Source: Chitinophaga arvensicola
GTDB lineage: Bacteria; Bacteroidota; Bacteroidia; Chitinophagales; Chitinophagaceae
Length of the DNA stretch: 64,000 nucleotides
Direction of reading: 5' to 3'
NCBI RefSeq assembly: GCF_900110835.1
Contig: NZ_FOJG01000002.1
Span: 2,260,979-2,324,978, forward strand
How positions within the stretch are numbered: the stretch's first letter is position 1; each line of letters begins with the position of its first letter. This document shows positions 25,973 to 34,149 of this stretch, piece after piece. Under the pieces are notes generated by a model, which was not told the origin of the DNA, ran no database searches, and saw only the letters and a program-made list of their open reading frames with translations. Position numbers and translations under genes: made by a program.

Positions 25973-26896
25973 TTACAATTTTGCAGTCGCTGCAAGACTT
26001 TTCTTACTTTTATTTACCGCACTGTTCACCAGGTACACACCACCTATCGTTACCAGGGAACACACGCCTGTTAACCATGTGAGACTTTCGTGCAACAGCA
26101 GCCATCCTAACAGCACCGCTACCACCGGATTGATGTAAGCGTAGATAGATACCTGTGCCGGCGGCAGATTATTTAATGCAAATACATACGCGGAATACGA
26201 AAATACAGAGCCTACCAATACCAGGTACAGCAAGCTTTCCCATAACTCCGTGGTGAATGTGGCTACGGCTATATGCTGCCCCAGGAACAACGTAGCAACG
26301 AGCAACATGATCACCCCGCTAAACATCATCTGAAATCCGGCACCATAGAGATAATTCACGCCCAGCGACCACTTCGCCGTTAATACAGAACCCAGTGCCC
26401 AAAAAATACAGGAGACAAACCCGATGATAATACCAAACTGAAAATCGGGATTCATCAGGCTGGATAAATAATTATAGAAGATACCTGCTACTCCCCCAAA
26501 ACCCAGGATCATACCAATGATCAGCTGTAAACTAAGCCGCGTACGCTGTACCAGGAAATAGCTGGTAATGGTGATCCAGATAGGAATAGTGGCCGCAATA
26601 ATGGCGCCCAGGCCGCTGGGAATATATTGTAATGCCCACGTGAGCAAACCATTGCCACCACACATCATCAGTGTACCAATCACAAACAGTTTCGACAACA
26701 CCAGCTTACCAGGTAATTTATATCCTCTCAATAAAAAAAATCCGGTGATTAAAATTCCGGCGGCACTTTGTCTGAGGCCAGCCAGCATCACACCATGCAT
26801 ATGTCTCACGCCCACCCTGGAAGCCAGGTAAGTGGTTCCCCAGAAAATACTTACAATGGCAAGCGCGATGTAAGCATTTGTATTTGATTTACGCAT
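25973..26896 (-). CDS. EamA/DMT family exporter
   Basis: 307 residues with ten predicted helices made of two EamA repeats (first about 8-140, second about 160-295). Typical marks are SIFWGTTYLASRVGVR in helix 1 and a late AYINPVVAVLLGWLLLHE. DMT members export amino acids, amines or other metabolites. The start overlaps the end of the PLP decarboxylase gene by 8 bp, so translation is probably coupled, and the exporter may move the amine product or its precursor. That link is inference. Confidence 0.88.
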   Translation of the reverse strand: MRKSNTNAYIALAIVSIFWGTTYLASRVGVRHMHGVMLAGLRQSAAGILITGFFLLRGYKLPGKLVLSKLFVIGTLMMCGGNGLLTWALQYIPSGLGAIIAATIPIWITITSYFLVQRTRLSLQLIIGMILGFGGVAGIFYNYLSSLMNPDFQFGIIIGFVSCIFWALGSVLTAKWSLGVNYLYGAGFQMMFSGVIMLLVATLFLGQHIAVATFTTELWESLLYLVLVGSVFSYSAYVFALNNLPPAQVSIYAYINPVVAVLLGWLLLHESLTWLTGVCSLVTIGGVYLVNSAVNKSKKSLAATAKL

Positions 26897-28307
26897 ACGT
26901 ATATTTATTCACTACTTTTCCAGCCAATACCTTCATGGTATCATAAGCCAACAAAACATCTTTCCCTGTGGTACGCCAGTTCACCAATGCCGCGCGGATG
27001 GCCGATCGACCGTTGTACACAGTGGCCGTCATACATACCACCCCACTGGCATTTACGGCTTCCAGGTATTCACTGACTGCTTCCGCTTCTACTTCCGGAG
27101 ACACTTCCAATGTGAAGCATACCACACATAATCTTACAGGCGACAACACCACAAAATTGGGATCTGTTTCCAGCAGGCTTCCCAGTTGCTTCGCCAATGA
27201 AATATTATTTTCTACCAGCCAGCGATAACCATCTTTACCATAGGCCATCAAAGAGAACCATGCGGGTAAAGCACGCTGCCGGCGCGAGTTTTCAGGGATA
27301 TGATTGATGAAATTAAATTGAGCCGCCGGATCTCCCAGGTAGGCGGCACCTGCGTTCTGGAATACCACCGATTGCAATTCCGGGTGCCGGCAAAAAATCA
27401 TCGCGGCATCATAAGGTACATTCAACCATTTATGTGCATCGATGGTGATGCTGTCGGCCTGTTCCCAGCCATGCAGCAAATGTTTCCACTGATCGCTGCA
27501 GGCGGCAAATCCACCGAAAGCCGCGTCTACATGCAGCCAGAAGCCGTATTCCTCACGGAGTTCCACCAACGCGCGCAGATCATCAAAATCAACGGTATTC
27601 ACGGTGCCGGCGTTGGCAACATAAATAAATGGTTGTCCTTTATGCGCTTCCAGGTATGCTTTCAGCGCAGGAATATCTACACATTCCCTGCCGGGTAATA
27701 CGGGCATCCGCACCATGCTGTTGCGGCCCATACCGAGCATAGACATCGCTTTACCGATACTCGAATGCGGGGTGGCAGAAAGTACTTTTATTCCGGACAA
27801 AGCAGCCATGCCATCTGCGGCGATATCTACTCCCAGCTGTAATCCGAGCCACTGGCGGGCTACCGCCAGACCGGTGAAATTAGACATGGTAGCGCCGGAT
27901 ACAAAGCAGCCGAGAAATGCTTCCGGCAAACCGAATAATTCCTTTAATAAGCCAATGGTTTCCGTTTCTATATAATAGGCAGCAGAGCTTTTATCAGATG
28001 AATTCAGGTCCATCGCCGAAGTAAGCCAATCGCCCATAAGTGCCGCAGGAGTAACACCACCTGTAACAAAGCCCCAGTAGCGCGGACCAGCGGCAGCAGT
28101 AATACTATTGCCATACTGCTGACGGAATGCTTCCAGTGCTGCAGCGCCACCCATGCCTCTATCGGGAATGGATACACGACAATTGATATGCACCTGCTTA
28201 TCTGCTGCCAACTGATTGATGGCGGATAAAAACCGGCTGCTGAAATCCTTTGTCAGCTGTAATAACTGATCTGTATATTTCAGATCGTCCTGCAATTTCA
28301 ATTCCAT
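26889..28307 (-). CDS. PLP-dependent group II decarboxylase family protein
   Basis: 472 residues, fold type I. Marks are a substrate loop GFVTGGVTPAALMGDWL, the PLP Asp region WLHVDAAFGGFAA, and the Schiff-base Lys in SITIDAHKWLNVPYD (about residue 293). It resembles aromatic-L-amino-acid or glutamate decarboxylases and some PLP-dependent oxidases of the same fold; the substrate is not evident. The overlapping EamA exporter suggests production and export of an amine. A MocR-type repeat lies 55-93 bp upstream (28362-28400). Confidence 0.85.
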   Translation of the reverse strand: MELKLQDDLKYTDQLLQLTKDFSSRFLSAINQLAADKQVHINCRVSIPDRGMGGAAALEAFRQQYGNSITAAAGPRYWGFVTGGVTPAALMGDWLTSAMDLNSSDKSSAAYYIETETIGLLKELFGLPEAFLGCFVSGATMSNFTGLAVARQWLGLQLGVDIAADGMAALSGIKVLSATPHSSIGKAMSMLGMGRNSMVRMPVLPGRECVDIPALKAYLEAHKGQPFIYVANAGTVNTVDFDDLRALVELREEYGFWLHVDAAFGGFAACSDQWKHLLHGWEQADSITIDAHKWLNVPYDAAMIFCRHPELQSVVFQNAGAAYLGDPAAQFNFINHIPENSRRQRALPAWFSLMAYGKDGYRWLVENNISLAKQLGSLLETDPNFVVLSPVRLCVVCFTLEVSPEVEAEAVSEYLEAVNASGVVCMTATVYNGRSAIRAALVNWRTTGKDVLLAYDTMKVLAGKVVNKYTYA

Positions 28308-28361
28308 GGTTACACGTATTGGTGGTAATGCTGGAACAAAATTGAGATAAATTATGATCTG

Positions 28362-28400
28362 AAAACAGATGCAGTTTTGTAAATATGGACCATATCAGAT
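28362..28400 (-). promoter_or_regulatory. MocR-type operator upstream of PLP decarboxylase
   Basis: Written on the + strand it reads AAAACAGATGC, a 15-nt spacer, then GACCATATCAGAT. The same two elements with the same 15-nt spacer occur before the second MocR gene (32430-32468), and with a 16-nt spacer before the first MocR gene (30799-30838). It lies 55 nt upstream of the decarboxylase ATG, a position that fits activation. Confidence 0.65.
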
Positions 28401-28435
28401 GAAGCGCTTATTTTCTTTACATCATCATGCAGTTA

Positions 28436-28921
28436 TTATAACAACCCGGTAAACAGGTCGGTACGTTCATGTTCCAGCAACCAGCGTTTCCGCCACAACC
28501 CGCCGGCATAGCCGGTAAGCGTGCCATTGCTGCCTATCACGCGGTGACAGGGAACAATGATAGCTAACCTGTTTTTTCCGTTGGTGGTACCTACCGCACG
28601 GATACTTTTAGGATTGTGAATACGGCGCGCCAACTGCTGGTATGAAATAGTTTGTCCGAATGGAATATTCAACAGCTGTTGCCACACGGTTTGCTGAAAC
28701 TCGGTACCCTCCTGCGATACAGGCAGTTCAAATATTTTCCGTTCTCCTGCAAAATATTCATATAGTTGTTGTGCGCAATCCAGCAATAAAGCAGGTGCCT
28801 GTGGAAAATCTACTGCCGGTTCATCCGTAAAAGAAACCGCATTTATAAAGTGTGTTGTCCCGCTTATCAGTAACGGACCAACGGGGGTGTCTATACGTAA
28901 ATGATACATTCCGTCTTCCAT
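28436..28921 (-). CDS. ogt: methylated-DNA-protein cysteine methyltransferase
   Basis: 161 residues. The C-terminal DNA-binding domain carries the active-site VPCHRVIGSNG, preceded by TTNGKNRLAIIVP and a helix-turn-helix region TISYQQLARRIHNPKSIRAV. It repairs O6-alkylguanine by suicidal transfer of the alkyl group to Cys. It is the single-domain Ogt type, not an Ada fusion. It starts 9 bp after alkA and is probably co-transcribed with it. Confidence 0.9.
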   Translation of the reverse strand: MEDGMYHLRIDTPVGPLLISGTTHFINAVSFTDEPAVDFPQAPALLLDCAQQLYEYFAGERKIFELPVSQEGTEFQQTVWQQLLNIPFGQTISYQQLARRIHNPKSIRAVGTTNGKNRLAIIVPCHRVIGSNGTLTGYAGGLWRKRWLLEHERTDLFTGLL

Positions 28922-28930
28922 GAAAAAAAA

Positions 28931-29839
28931 CTATTGGGGTAATAATGACTGCCACAAATAAAAAGTGGCATATGCTGCATGCTCCTTCCATGGTTTTGTG
29001 TACTCCTGTAATGCCGGCATAGAAGGCTTGGCTTCCAAATTTAATCTATTTTTTATTGCATTCTGCAAACCAACATCTTCCAATAATACAGATTGCGGAA
29101 ACCGGCGGTATTTCATCAGCGCATAGTTGGCCGACCAGTTGCCGATGCCTTTCATGGCGACCAGCCTCTCCAGCGCAGCTTCGTAGCTCAACACACCCAG
29201 CGAGGTCTCGCTGAGGGCGCCACCCGCCATCTGCCTGGCCGTTTCCACCAGGTACAATGCCTTACTGCGGGAGAATTGCAGCGGCGTGAGCTGATCCGGC
29301 TCCAAAGCCGCTATCACCGCCGGATGCGGATATAAATAGTAATCAGTACCCATCAAAGCAACACGATAACCAAACTGCTGAATAAACCGTTGCCGCAGCG
29401 TGTAGGCAAAGGAAAGATTGATCTGTTGCCCGATGATAGGCCAGGTAATGGCTTCAAACAGATCAGGCATACCAATCAAACGTAGCCCGTTGAATTGCTC
29501 TGCCAGCCCGGTTAACAGCGGGTCTGTGAGGGTATAGTCATAAAACGGCTGAAGGTTGGCATCCAGGTGCCACCAATGCGTGATATATCTAATAACTGGT
29601 GCTTCCGCCACTGCTTCGCCGGCTGGCGCCAGCACAGTCGCTTCAAGAAATCCATTTTTTGCAGCGGGCGCAATTTCCACCACTACCGGCTCTCCTTCCG
29701 ACAACAGCATCCGCCGCACTGTTCCATCATGTATGTAATGCAAACATTCTTTGTCCGACCGCCCCAGGAACCGCAGGCATTCCGCAAAAGAGAAATGCGC
29801 AGGATCATTGATGGGGATCATTATTTTCTGCAAAGCCAT
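28931..29839 (-). CDS. alkA: DNA-3-methyladenine glycosylase II
   Basis: 302 residues. The N-terminal AlkA beta domain (about 1-110) is followed by an HhH-GPD domain. The hairpin ERLVAMKGIGNWSANYAL precedes the catalytic Asp in VLLEDVGLQ (about 265). It removes N3- and N7-alkylated purines. Together with ogt downstream it makes a two-gene alkylation-repair unit. A perfect -7 box lies 4 nt before its ATG. Confidence 0.88.
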   Translation of the reverse strand: MALQKIMIPINDPAHFSFAECLRFLGRSDKECLHYIHDGTVRRMLLSEGEPVVVEIAPAAKNGFLEATVLAPAGEAVAEAPVIRYITHWWHLDANLQPFYDYTLTDPLLTGLAEQFNGLRLIGMPDLFEAITWPIIGQQINLSFAYTLRQRFIQQFGYRVALMGTDYYLYPHPAVIAALEPDQLTPLQFSRSKALYLVETARQMAGGALSETSLGVLSYEAALERLVAMKGIGNWSANYALMKYRRFPQSVLLEDVGLQNAIKNRLNLEAKPSMPALQEYTKPWKEHAAYATFYLWQSLLPQ

Positions 29840-29843
29840 GCTG

Positions 29844-29851
29844 CAAAAATA
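29844..29851 (-). promoter_or_regulatory. -7 box abutting the alkA start
   Basis: TATTTTTG on the minus strand matches TAnnTTTG and ends 4 nt before ATG 29839, implying a leaderless alkA-ogt mRNA. No clear -33 TTG is present. Confidence 0.5.
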
Positions 29852-29938
29852 CGGAATACAGGAGTTTTGTATTTACGCTTTCTTGCTAAATTCAGGGGAA
29901 GACACTGGGGGATCATCCTCCCCTGAACGGGTCATTAT

Positions 29939-30379
29939 TTATCCTTGTGGCAACGTTCTTGACGTTACAGCAATACGGTTCCAGGCGTTGATAGTTACGA
30001 TAGACATTACGATAACAGCTACTTCTTCGGCGGTAAATACTTCCAGTGCAGCATTGTACACATCATCCGGCACACGGGAAGAAGCTACCAGGGTAACGGC
30101 TTCTGTCAGCGCCAGTGCCGCGCGTTCCTTATCGGTATAGTACGGCGCTTCATGCCAGGCAGAAAGTCCGTAGATACGTTGTTCGGTTTCACCCATTTTA
30201 CGGGCTTCCTTGGTATGCATATTTAAACAAAAAGCACAACCATTGATCTGGGAGGCGCGGATCTTGATGAGTTCTCCCAATGTTTTATCCAGACCGCTTT
30301 CATTCACAAATGTCTGTAAGGCCATCATTGCTTTAAACGAGCCAGGGGCCAGTTTATAAATGTCCATTCTTGCTTCCAT
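29939..30379 (-). CDS. AhpD-like carboxymuconolactone decarboxylase family protein
   Basis: 146 residues, all-helical. The active-site pattern CAFCLNMHTKEA (CX2C plus His) is that of AhpD-type peroxidase or disulfide reductases. The early LIKIRASQINGC and later LTEAVTLVASSRVPDD also fit. These proteins deal with peroxides or reactive electrophiles; the physiological substrate is unknown. It follows the NTF2-like gene after 27 bp and is probably under the same MocR-type operator. Confidence 0.88.
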   Translation of the reverse strand: MEARMDIYKLAPGSFKAMMALQTFVNESGLDKTLGELIKIRASQINGCAFCLNMHTKEARKMGETEQRIYGLSAWHEAPYYTDKERAALALTEAVTLVASSRVPDDVYNAALEVFTAEEVAVIVMSIVTINAWNRIAVTSRTLPQG

Positions 30380-30406
30380 GATTATATTTTTTTAAAAATG
30401 ATGATA

Positions 30407-30754
30407 TTAATAGAAAAACTGCTCCCGGATAATTTTGCCGTCCTGCACCTGGTATATACAGAGTTCATTTCTCATGCGGCGGCCAACGTTTGCTAACGTC
30501 ACATCCATCAGCAACTGTACAGCAAAATAATCGTCTGCCACCACCGGATTGGATATCTCCAAAAGATGCCTTTCGGTGATCATATCCAGGAAGGTTTGCT
30601 CCTTCGCCATAATGGCGGCCAATCCGGCTGTGATGCGGCCATCCGGCTCTACATTCACCGCATCTGTATGAAACAGGGTGGCCTGTGCCTCCGGAAATTT
30701 CCAGTCCCGGCAAAGCTTTACCAGGGTATCTGCCAATTGCTTAACAACAGTCAT
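30407..30754 (-). CDS. NTF2-like (SnoaL-type) protein
   Basis: 115 residues from ATG 30754. A longer frame to 30820 is leucine/phenylalanine-rich but runs through the operator, so the shorter start is preferred. The cone-like fold is suggested by DTLVKLCRDWKFPEAQATLF, MITERHLLEISNPVVADDYF and the final NELCIYQVQDGKIIREQFFY strands. NTF2-like proteins are small enzymes or binding domains; no catalytic residues are evident. It is divergent from the first MocR gene, with a shared 98-bp promoter region. Confidence 0.7.
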   Translation of the reverse strand: MTVVKQLADTLVKLCRDWKFPEAQATLFHTDAVNVEPDGRITAGLAAIMAKEQTFLDMITERHLLEISNPVVADDYFAVQLLMDVTLANVGRRMRNELCIYQVQDGKIIREQFFY

Positions 30755-30795
30755 CGGTTGTGGTTTAGGATTACAAAATAACAGCAAAATACATA

Positions 30796-30838
30796 ACCAA
30801 AACAGATACAGAATTATCAATATTAAACCATAACAGAT
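30796..30838. promoter_or_regulatory. MocR-type operator in the mocR1/NTF2 divergent promoter
   Basis: Two direct repeats, ACCAAAACAGAT (30796-30807) and ACCATAACAGAT (30827-30838), are offset by 31 bp, about three helical turns. The second copy touches the -7 box of the first MocR gene (30839-30846), suiting autorepression. The first copy is 42 nt from the divergent NTF2-like start, suiting activation. Confidence 0.7.
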
Positions 30839-30846
30839 TACCTTTG
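30839..30846 (+). promoter_or_regulatory. -7 box abutting the first MocR start
   Basis: TACCTTTG matches TAnnTTTG and ends 5 nt before ATG 30852, implying leaderless mRNA. It directly follows the second operator repeat. Confidence 0.55.
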
Positions 30847-30851
30847 GGAAG

Positions 30852-32282
30852 ATGAAAAAGAACAGCGGATTTATCTATCTTCAGCTGGCAGAAAAGATCC
30901 AGCATATGATCAGCGAAGGCGTTTATACAGTGGGCGATAAACTGCCTTCTGTGCGTTCACTGCACCAGGAACATGGCATCAGCATCAGTACTGCATTACA
31001 GGTATATACCCATCTCGAAAAGAAAGGCTGGGTAGCCTCCAGGGAGAAATCGGGCTACTTTGTACATTACTCCAAAAAACTGCGGCCTGAACTACCACCG
31101 GTAACGGATCCGCTGCCCACTCCCGCCAAAGTACAGATCAATGAAAAGCTGGCCATGTTCCGGAAAACCAGCCAGTCCCACAAAACCATTTCCCTGATAG
31201 GCGCTTCTCCGGATACCTCTCTGCTCCCTTCGGTAAAACTGAAAAAAGCATTGCAGCTTGCTGCCCGTGAACTGGATACTTCGTATATCCCTTACGGTGA
31301 TATCAGGGGGCATGAGCCTTTCCGCAAGCATATTGCCAGGCATTGCCTCAACTGGGGCCGGGCGGTATCCCCGTCAGATATTATCGTTACCAATGGCGCC
31401 ATAGAAGCCGCCAGTCTTTGTTTACGCGCAGTTGCCAAAGCCGGCGATACCATTGCCATTGAATCGCCTACCTTCTTCGGCCTGCTGCTGGCCATTGAAA
31501 GCCTCGGCATGAAAGCGCTGGAAATCCCCACCGATCCGGTAACCGGTGTAAGCCTCGACAAACTGGAAGATGCCTTTAAACACAAAAAAGTACAGGCCTG
31601 TCTTTTTGTTAGTAATTATAATAACCCATTAGGCAGCTGTATGCCCGACAACAGCAAAGAGCAACTGGCCCAACTGCTGCAAAAATACCAGGTGCCACTG
31701 ATTGAAGACGACGTGTACGGCGACCTTCACTTTGCACCGGAGCGGCCCCGGACTGTTAAATCGTATGATGAAGAAGGCCTGGTACTTTACTGCTCTTCCT
31801 TCTCCAAATCCATTGCTGCCGGGTTACGCGTGGGCTGGGTCATTGGCGGCAGGTACCGGGACAAAATAGCGCAGCTGAAATTTATGACTTCCGGCAGTAC
31901 CGGTTTGCTACCGCAACTGGTGCTGAATAAGTTCCTCGACCAGCAGCGGCTGGACCTTCATCTTAAATCCCTGCGCCAGGCGCTGAGTATGCAAACCATG
32001 CAGATCACGAAAGCCATCCAGGAATATTTTCCGGGAGATACGCAACTCACCCGTCCCAATGGCGGGATCAGCTTATGGGTCGTACTTCCTGCCGGCATCA
32101 ATACCTGGCAACTGCATGAAGAAGCCGTGGAGCAGGGGATCACCTTTACGCCCGGGTCCCTGTTTTCCAGCCAGGACCGCTATCAGAATTGTATCCGGCT
32201 TACAAATGCCAACCCATGGAACGATGACCAGGATTGGGCTATACAAACGCTCGGACGCCTGATCGGGAAGCAGTTACGATAA
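30852..32282 (+). CDS. MocR family regulator (GntR HTH plus aminotransferase fold), copy 1
   Basis: 476 residues. The N-terminal GntR winged helix (about 1-75) shows IYLQLAEKIQHMISEGVYTV and GDKLPSVRSLHQEHG. A linker and a fold-type I aminotransferase domain follow (about 115-476), with SNYNNPLGSCMPD and the PLP Lys in CSSFSKSIAAGLRVGW. MocR proteins sense PLP or amino-compound ligands and bind direct repeats. It is a close paralog of the next gene and is followed by a terminator, so the two copies have separate transcripts. Predicted targets are itself and the divergent NTF2-AhpD pair. Confidence 0.92.
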   Translation: MKKNSGFIYLQLAEKIQHMISEGVYTVGDKLPSVRSLHQEHGISISTALQVYTHLEKKGWVASREKSGYFVHYSKKLRPELPPVTDPLPTPAKVQINEKLAMFRKTSQSHKTISLIGASPDTSLLPSVKLKKALQLAARELDTSYIPYGDIRGHEPFRKHIARHCLNWGRAVSPSDIIVTNGAIEAASLCLRAVAKAGDTIAIESPTFFGLLLAIESLGMKALEIPTDPVTGVSLDKLEDAFKHKKVQACLFVSNYNNPLGSCMPDNSKEQLAQLLQKYQVPLIEDDVYGDLHFAPERPRTVKSYDEEGLVLYCSSFSKSIAAGLRVGWVIGGRYRDKIAQLKFMTSGSTGLLPQLVLNKFLDQQRLDLHLKSLRQALSMQTMQITKAIQEYFPGDTQLTRPNGGISLWVVLPAGINTWQLHEEAVEQGITFTPGSLFSSQDRYQNCIRLTNANPWNDDQDWAIQTLGRLIGKQLR

Positions 32283-32289
32283 TATTGCT

Positions 32290-32322
32290 GTCGCTGTTGG
32301 TTTGCAACAGCGACCGTTTTTT
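32290..32322 (+). terminator. rho-independent terminator of the first MocR gene
   Basis: GTCGCTGTTG pairs with CAACAGCGAC around a 5-nt loop, then CG and a run of six T. Confidence 0.92.
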
Positions 32323-32429
32323 CCTCCCCGCCTGATACCGGCTTTCGCCCGCATGTCCATGCACGCCGCGCCACCATCGAAGATCCCTTGTGCCACTACC
32401 CGTTCCCCATCTCCCTAAAATAAAACCCA

Positions 32430-32468
32430 AAAACAGATGCCACTTTAGTAATTTTGACCAGATCAGAT
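32430..32468 (+). promoter_or_regulatory. MocR-type operator upstream of the second MocR gene
   Basis: AAAACAGATGC, a 15-nt spacer, then GACCAGATCAGAT. Element sequence and spacing match the site at 28362-28400. It ends 10 nt before ATG 32479, so occupation would block the promoter (autoregulation). Confidence 0.65.
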
Positions 32469-32478
32469 TAGTACTGCC

Positions 32479-33906
32479 ATGATAAAAACTGCCGATCACC
32501 TGTATCTCCAGGTAGCTGATAACATAGAACAGCTGATAGAAAAAGATGTGATGAAAATCGGGGAAAAACTGCCGTCTGTGCGCATGCTCAGCAAGCAACA
32601 GGGCATTAGTTTAACCACCGCGTTCCAGGCTTACTATCACCTGGAATCAAAGGGCCTGATTGAATCCAGACCTAAATCCGGCTACTATATCCGTTTTAAT
32701 TCCAGGCGTATGCCCGCCATGCCAGGCACCTGTTCGCCTGTGAAGAAAGCCAGTGAAGCCACTGTAAGTGATATGGTGATGGAAGTGTTCAGCCATATGA
32801 GAAACCCGAATATCCTGAACTTTTCGGTGGCCACGCCCCCACCAGGCCTGATGCCTGCCGCCAAAATGGCGAAGGCCGTCGTACATGCGCTGCGGGAATT
32901 GCCCAACAACGGGATCGGCTATGAAGAGTTGCAGGGGAATGCACTGCTACGCGGACAAATTGCGCGGATGTCGCTCGCCTGGGGCGGCGCTTATACAGCA
33001 GATGATGTGATCACCACCAGCGGTTGTATGGATGCACTGACGCTCTGCTTAACGGCTGTTACCAATCCTGGTGATACCATTGCGATTGAAAGTCCCGCGT
33101 ATTACGGCTCCATGCAGCTGGCAGAAAGTCTTGGCCTCAAAGTGCTGGAAATCCCCACCCATCCCATTTCCGGCGTGGACCTCGACTATCTCGACAAAGC
33201 GATTCCCCGTCATAAAATCAAGGCCTGCCTGTTTGTTACCAACTACAATAATCCGCTGGGTTCCTGTATGCCGGACAAAAACAAAAAGACACTGGTAGAC
33301 ATGGTGGTGAAATATGATATCGCATTGATAGAAGACGATATTTACGGGGATCTGTATTTTGGCAAACAACGCCCGGTAAATTGTAAAACCTTTGATAAAT
33401 ATGGGCATGTGCTGCTGTGCAATTCCTTTTCGAAATCACTGGCGCCGGGCTATCGCGTAGGCTGGACTTTGCCCGGGAAATACAAGGAAAAAGTATTGCT
33501 GATGAAACAAAACCACTCTATCGCCTGCGCATCTTTGCCACAGGCGGCGGTAGGACATTTCCTGGAGATAGGCCGGTATGAGTTTCACTTACGCAACCTG
33601 CGAAAAACGCTGCATACCCAGTGTTTACGCTATTCACAGGCCATCGGCGAATACTTTCCGGAAGGTACCCGTATTTCGCGGCCACAGGGCGGTTGTGTGT
33701 TGTGGGTAGAACTACAGGGAGAAATCAACACATTTGAATTGTTCCAGCAGGCGCTGAAACATAAGATCAGCTTCTGTCCCGGCAGGATCTTTTCACTGCA
33801 GAACAGGTATAGTAACTGTTTACGTATCAGTTTTGGTCCGGTGTGGAGTAAACAGGTAGACGACGGATTGAAGACATTGGGAAAACTCATCCGCAAGATG
33901 AGCTGA
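32479..33906 (+). CDS. MocR family regulator, copy 2
   Basis: 475 residues with the same order as copy 1: GntR helix-turn-helix (LYLQVADNIEQLIEKDVMKI, GEKLPSVRMLSKQQG), linker, and aminotransferase domain with TNYNNPLGSCMPD and PLP Lys in CNSFSKSLAPGYRVGW. The two proteins align along their full length, so they arose by tandem duplication. Which copy binds which of the three operators cannot be decided from sequence. A hairpin follows at 33918-33937. Confidence 0.92.
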   Translation: MIKTADHLYLQVADNIEQLIEKDVMKIGEKLPSVRMLSKQQGISLTTAFQAYYHLESKGLIESRPKSGYYIRFNSRRMPAMPGTCSPVKKASEATVSDMVMEVFSHMRNPNILNFSVATPPPGLMPAAKMAKAVVHALRELPNNGIGYEELQGNALLRGQIARMSLAWGGAYTADDVITTSGCMDALTLCLTAVTNPGDTIAIESPAYYGSMQLAESLGLKVLEIPTHPISGVDLDYLDKAIPRHKIKACLFVTNYNNPLGSCMPDKNKKTLVDMVVKYDIALIEDDIYGDLYFGKQRPVNCKTFDKYGHVLLCNSFSKSLAPGYRVGWTLPGKYKEKVLLMKQNHSIACASLPQAAVGHFLEIGRYEFHLRNLRKTLHTQCLRYSQAIGEYFPEGTRISRPQGGCVLWVELQGEINTFELFQQALKHKISFCPGRIFSLQNRYSNCLRISFGPVWSKQVDDGLKTLGKLIRKMS

Positions 33907-33917
33907 AAGAGCGAAGA

Positions 33918-33937
33918 CCGGGATAAGAATATCCCGG
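33918..33937. terminator. hairpin after the second MocR gene
   Basis: CCGGGATA and TATCCCGG form a perfect 8-bp stem with loop AGAA, 12 nt after the stop. No T-run follows, so termination is probable rather than certain. A second imperfect inverted repeat lies at about 33973-34020. Confidence 0.5.
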
Positions 33938-34102
33938 CCCGTTAAACCTACAACTTAAATTTCTAATCTTTTAAGTTGCTGCCAGATGCCCGTATAGCAA
34001 GCGGCATCCGGCAGGCAACCAATGGGATTTACAAACACATCCTAAAACAACCATTAAACTGTAAAATCAACAAAGAAATTTCTTTTTATGTCCTTGCTGC
34101 CG

Positions 34103-34127
34103 GTGCAGCATTTGCACAATGCTGCAC
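34103..34127 (-). terminator. hairpin downstream of the SDR pair
   Basis: GTGCAGCAT and ATGCTGCAC form a perfect 9-bp stem with a 7-nt loop, 22 bp past the SDR stop at 34150. No T-run is seen. Confidence 0.45.
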
Positions 34128-34149
34128 ACCGCAACGCCAGGATCATTTA

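Noticed and set aside
30755..30820. Hydrophobic 22-residue N-terminal extension of the NTF2-like protein (possible signal)
   Set aside because: It runs across the MocR-type operator (from 30796), and the downstream ATG 30754 gives a complete NTF2-like domain. Not fully excluded.
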